Below the pieces are notes generated by a model. That model had not been told where the DNA came from. It made no database searches and saw only the letters and a program-made list of their open reading frames with translations. This document shows, in pieces, positions 62,080-64,000 of a stretch of 64,000 nucleotides of DNA. Source of the DNA: Mytilus trossulus (taxonomy: Eukaryota; Mollusca; Bivalvia; Mytilida; Mytilidae); NCBI RefSeq assembly GCF_036588685.1, contig NC_086378.1:47300686-47364685 (forward strand), read 5' to 3'. Position numbers and translations under genes: made by a program. Numbering within the stretch: position 1 is the stretch's first letter; each line of letters opens with the position of its first letter.

Positions 62080-63600
62080 TCTAAAAATAAAGGAAGGACT
62101 TCCACATAGTTTAGAAAATACGTTAACAGCTCTTGATCGTTGATTTTCATCTCATTGTTATTCGTTCAGTATTGATATAGGGTCTTCTTCTATGAGTATT
62201 GCAATTAATTGAGATTATAAATATTTTATATTTTCAATAATCTGGTTTAATTCAATCAAAGATTTGTGTGGGTGCGTGGGTGTTGAAGCCTTTAGCTCAT
62301 TGTCATAATTGGCATAGCCATAGACGGCGCTCGCAGCTTGAATCAGAATTTTGGAAATCCCGAATCAGATTGAATTAGAATTTTGGAATTCCCGTATCGG
62401 GCACTTGTTAATTTGCTGTCAACAAGAAAGCAGGTGTTACACAAATTAGTTAAACTATTAAAACCAATCCACCCTCCTTATGAAAATAGTTGCTGCTGTT
62501 TTTTTTATTTTCAGGCACTTGTTTGATGTATTTGGTTGCAATATTATGGTTACCAGTATCCCAGCAGGCCCTTCATAGTATTGGACCTATAATGGATAAT
62601 TTGGAAAAAACTGCGTTTCTTTGATCTAGACATTTCCGTCATTAAGCACGTTATAAACATATGAACTATTGTGATTTAAGCATCCAGAATCAATTGCAGT
62701 TTTTAATAATTAACAATTTTAATACTTGGAAAGAAAACAAGACATTTTTAAGAAATAAATTATCTTCTACTATCCTTAGGCGCAGGGTCAATTTTGAATG
62801 GGGGGATCCAGGGAGAATGATAGTTTTTGGGGGGCTATTTAAATCGGCTCTTGCTCTGAGCCTGACAAGTTCTACAATTTGCAGGTTTGGAAAATGTGGT
62901 TAGTGATAACGGTGGGGTCTACAGATGGGTAACTCTGGGACCTCCACCACCTCATCTTATAGAGAGGAGGCCTACACCTGCTAACCGGTGGGGCATTAAT
63001 AACTGGAACATTGGTAATACGAGTGTGTTCCCCGGTCACTCCCAATGGTAGGTTGTGGTGTAACCGTGTTTAAGTACCAGGGGTTTTATGACAATATGTC
63101 AACATAGGTCAGCTGATAGCCATTGTGTATAGGTAATCGGTAGTCACCCTGGCACCTCAACAAAATATTATAGAATACTCTGCAGCCAAAGAAATGCCAC
63201 AAAGTAAAAATGTATATTCTAGTCATGAAAATGTAAATACAGGTTGGTGTAATAAAATGTATGTTTATTCAAAGGATTGTTTTTTTAATAAGTTGTAAAA
63301 GTTATAAATGAAAAACAGAGAATGAAACCTTTACACAAATGAATATAATATACAGAAAGTCTGTATTATTTTAATTTTGGTATTTGTGAATTACAGTAAA
63401 CAACAGATAAAGAGAGACAACTCTAGATTTATTTTTTAATCACTTTGTGATTAAAGGAAGGACTTCAACATAGTTTAAAAAATACGTCAACAACTCTTGA
63501 TCGTTGTTCTTCATCCCATTGTTTTCGTTCAGTATTGATAAAGGGTCTTCTTCTATGATTATTGCAATTAATGGTCACATGGTTATTTTTTGTTAAATAT
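62080..63600 (+). repeat. Direct repeat pair of about 130 bp in FREP pseudogene intron
   Basis: A segment beginning AAAGGAAGGACTTCCACATA lies at about 62088-62220 and recurs at about 63455-63580. Between them is a less AT-rich block (about 62790-63060) with no recognisable gene. The missing exon 3 would be expected upstream of or within this region. Confidence 0.55.
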
Positions 63601-64000
63601 TTTACTGCAGAATTAAATGATCCGTTTAAGATATGCGACTGGTTGTTTATTTGTTGAATTTTCGAAATTTAATATAAAAGCCATTCACTAAAACAAAATA
63701 TTCAAAACACATAAACATACAGACATAAATAGACTTATCCTTTTTTCATTTTGCAGGAAACGATAATTAACATAACATTCTGTCTACACTACGAATTGAA
63801 CTCAAAGATTGGAACAGGGAGAAAAGATACTGAAGATGACACATTCTTTGTTGGGAACGAGTCGACAAATTATATACTGACAATTGGCAATCACAGCGGA
63901 AACGTTGGTGAGTAATATAATCCAGATTTAACTTTTATTATAAGAAATATTCATTGACTCTCAAAAATATTCAATGAAAGTAAAACTCGTTGCATTCTTT

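Larger units (their letters stand above)
53303..63907 (+). pseudogene. FREP paralogue, disrupted
   Basis: Homology to the intact FREP is seen in four pieces. The 5' half of exon 1 is at about 53345-53455 (FAVEENKRIST, TTIKER). The 3' half is at 57150-57297 (ICATWCSGNPTCCSASY to RKLP, phase-1 donor). Exon 2 is at 60540-60664 (LDCTDIS, YTMYQKDGPFDVYCD, DGKWT) and exon 4 at 63757-63907. Exon 1 is split by a Penelope-like insertion. The leader-like start (MFNTIFVCLLCTA) is in a different frame from the rest. I found no exon 3 between 60664 and 63757. Exon 4 has an in-frame TAA after four codons, a four-codon deletion and a two-base deletion. Exon 5 would lie beyond the window. Splice sites survive, so decay is recent or assembly errors contribute. 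Confidence 0.75.

Noticed and set aside
63757-63907. Functional exon 4 in the second FREP copy
   Set aside because: In-frame TAA after four codons and a later two-base deletion compared with 34218-34382.
1-64000. CRISPR arrays, operons, bacterial promoters or origins
   Set aside because: No regularly spaced repeats or prokaryotic gene layout. Introns, poly(A) signals and a SINE show a eukaryotic genome.

Overview
This is a eukaryotic, AT-rich, intron-rich and repeat-dense window. It fits a bivalve genome, most probably a mytilid mussel. That assignment is an inference from a fibrinogen-related (FREP) lectin gene, a Cys-rich defensin-like gene, Penelope-like retroelement fragments with hammerhead ribozyme motifs, and a tRNA-type SINE. 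Genes are split into small exons, so most long open frames are chance. The genes below were assembled by hand from exon homology, splice signals and intron phase.

Layout. 1-1.65 kb: fragments of Penelope-like elements. 2.0-5.2 kb: a locus with one intact two-exon defensin-like gene (minus strand, 3869-5080) and a broken duplicate of its signal-peptide exon. 5.2-12.3 kb: repeats, including a compact hammerhead ribozyme at 8734-8777. 12.3-25.1 kb: three tandem minus-strand paralogues (A, B, C). Each has a short signal-peptide exon, a phase-2 intron and one terminal exon. Each precursor is 114-120 residues and ends in Leu-Arg-Phe, and in each a dibasic site lies exactly 33 residues before the C-terminus. 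I do not recognise this family, and it is the best candidate for something undescribed.

25.1-28.2 kb: no gene recognised. 28.2-35.8 kb: a complete five-exon FREP gene on the plus strand. 36-41.8 kb: repeats and a minisatellite. 41.8-44.3 kb: a multi-pass membrane protein (minus strand) with a probable reading-frame break in its signal peptide and a probable short terminal exon. 44.3-53.3 kb: repeats. 53.3 kb to the end: a second FREP copy that is a pseudogene. Its first exon is split by a Penelope-like element of about 3.7 kb, exon 3 is not found, and exon 4 carries a stop and a frameshift.

How it fits together. FREP lectins, a defensin-like peptide and cationic secreted precursors would make a secreted, innate-immunity-flavoured neighbourhood shaped by tandem duplication and retroelement insertion. 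That reading is inference. Exons, phases, motifs, stops and repeats are read directly from the sequence. No database search or expression data were available.
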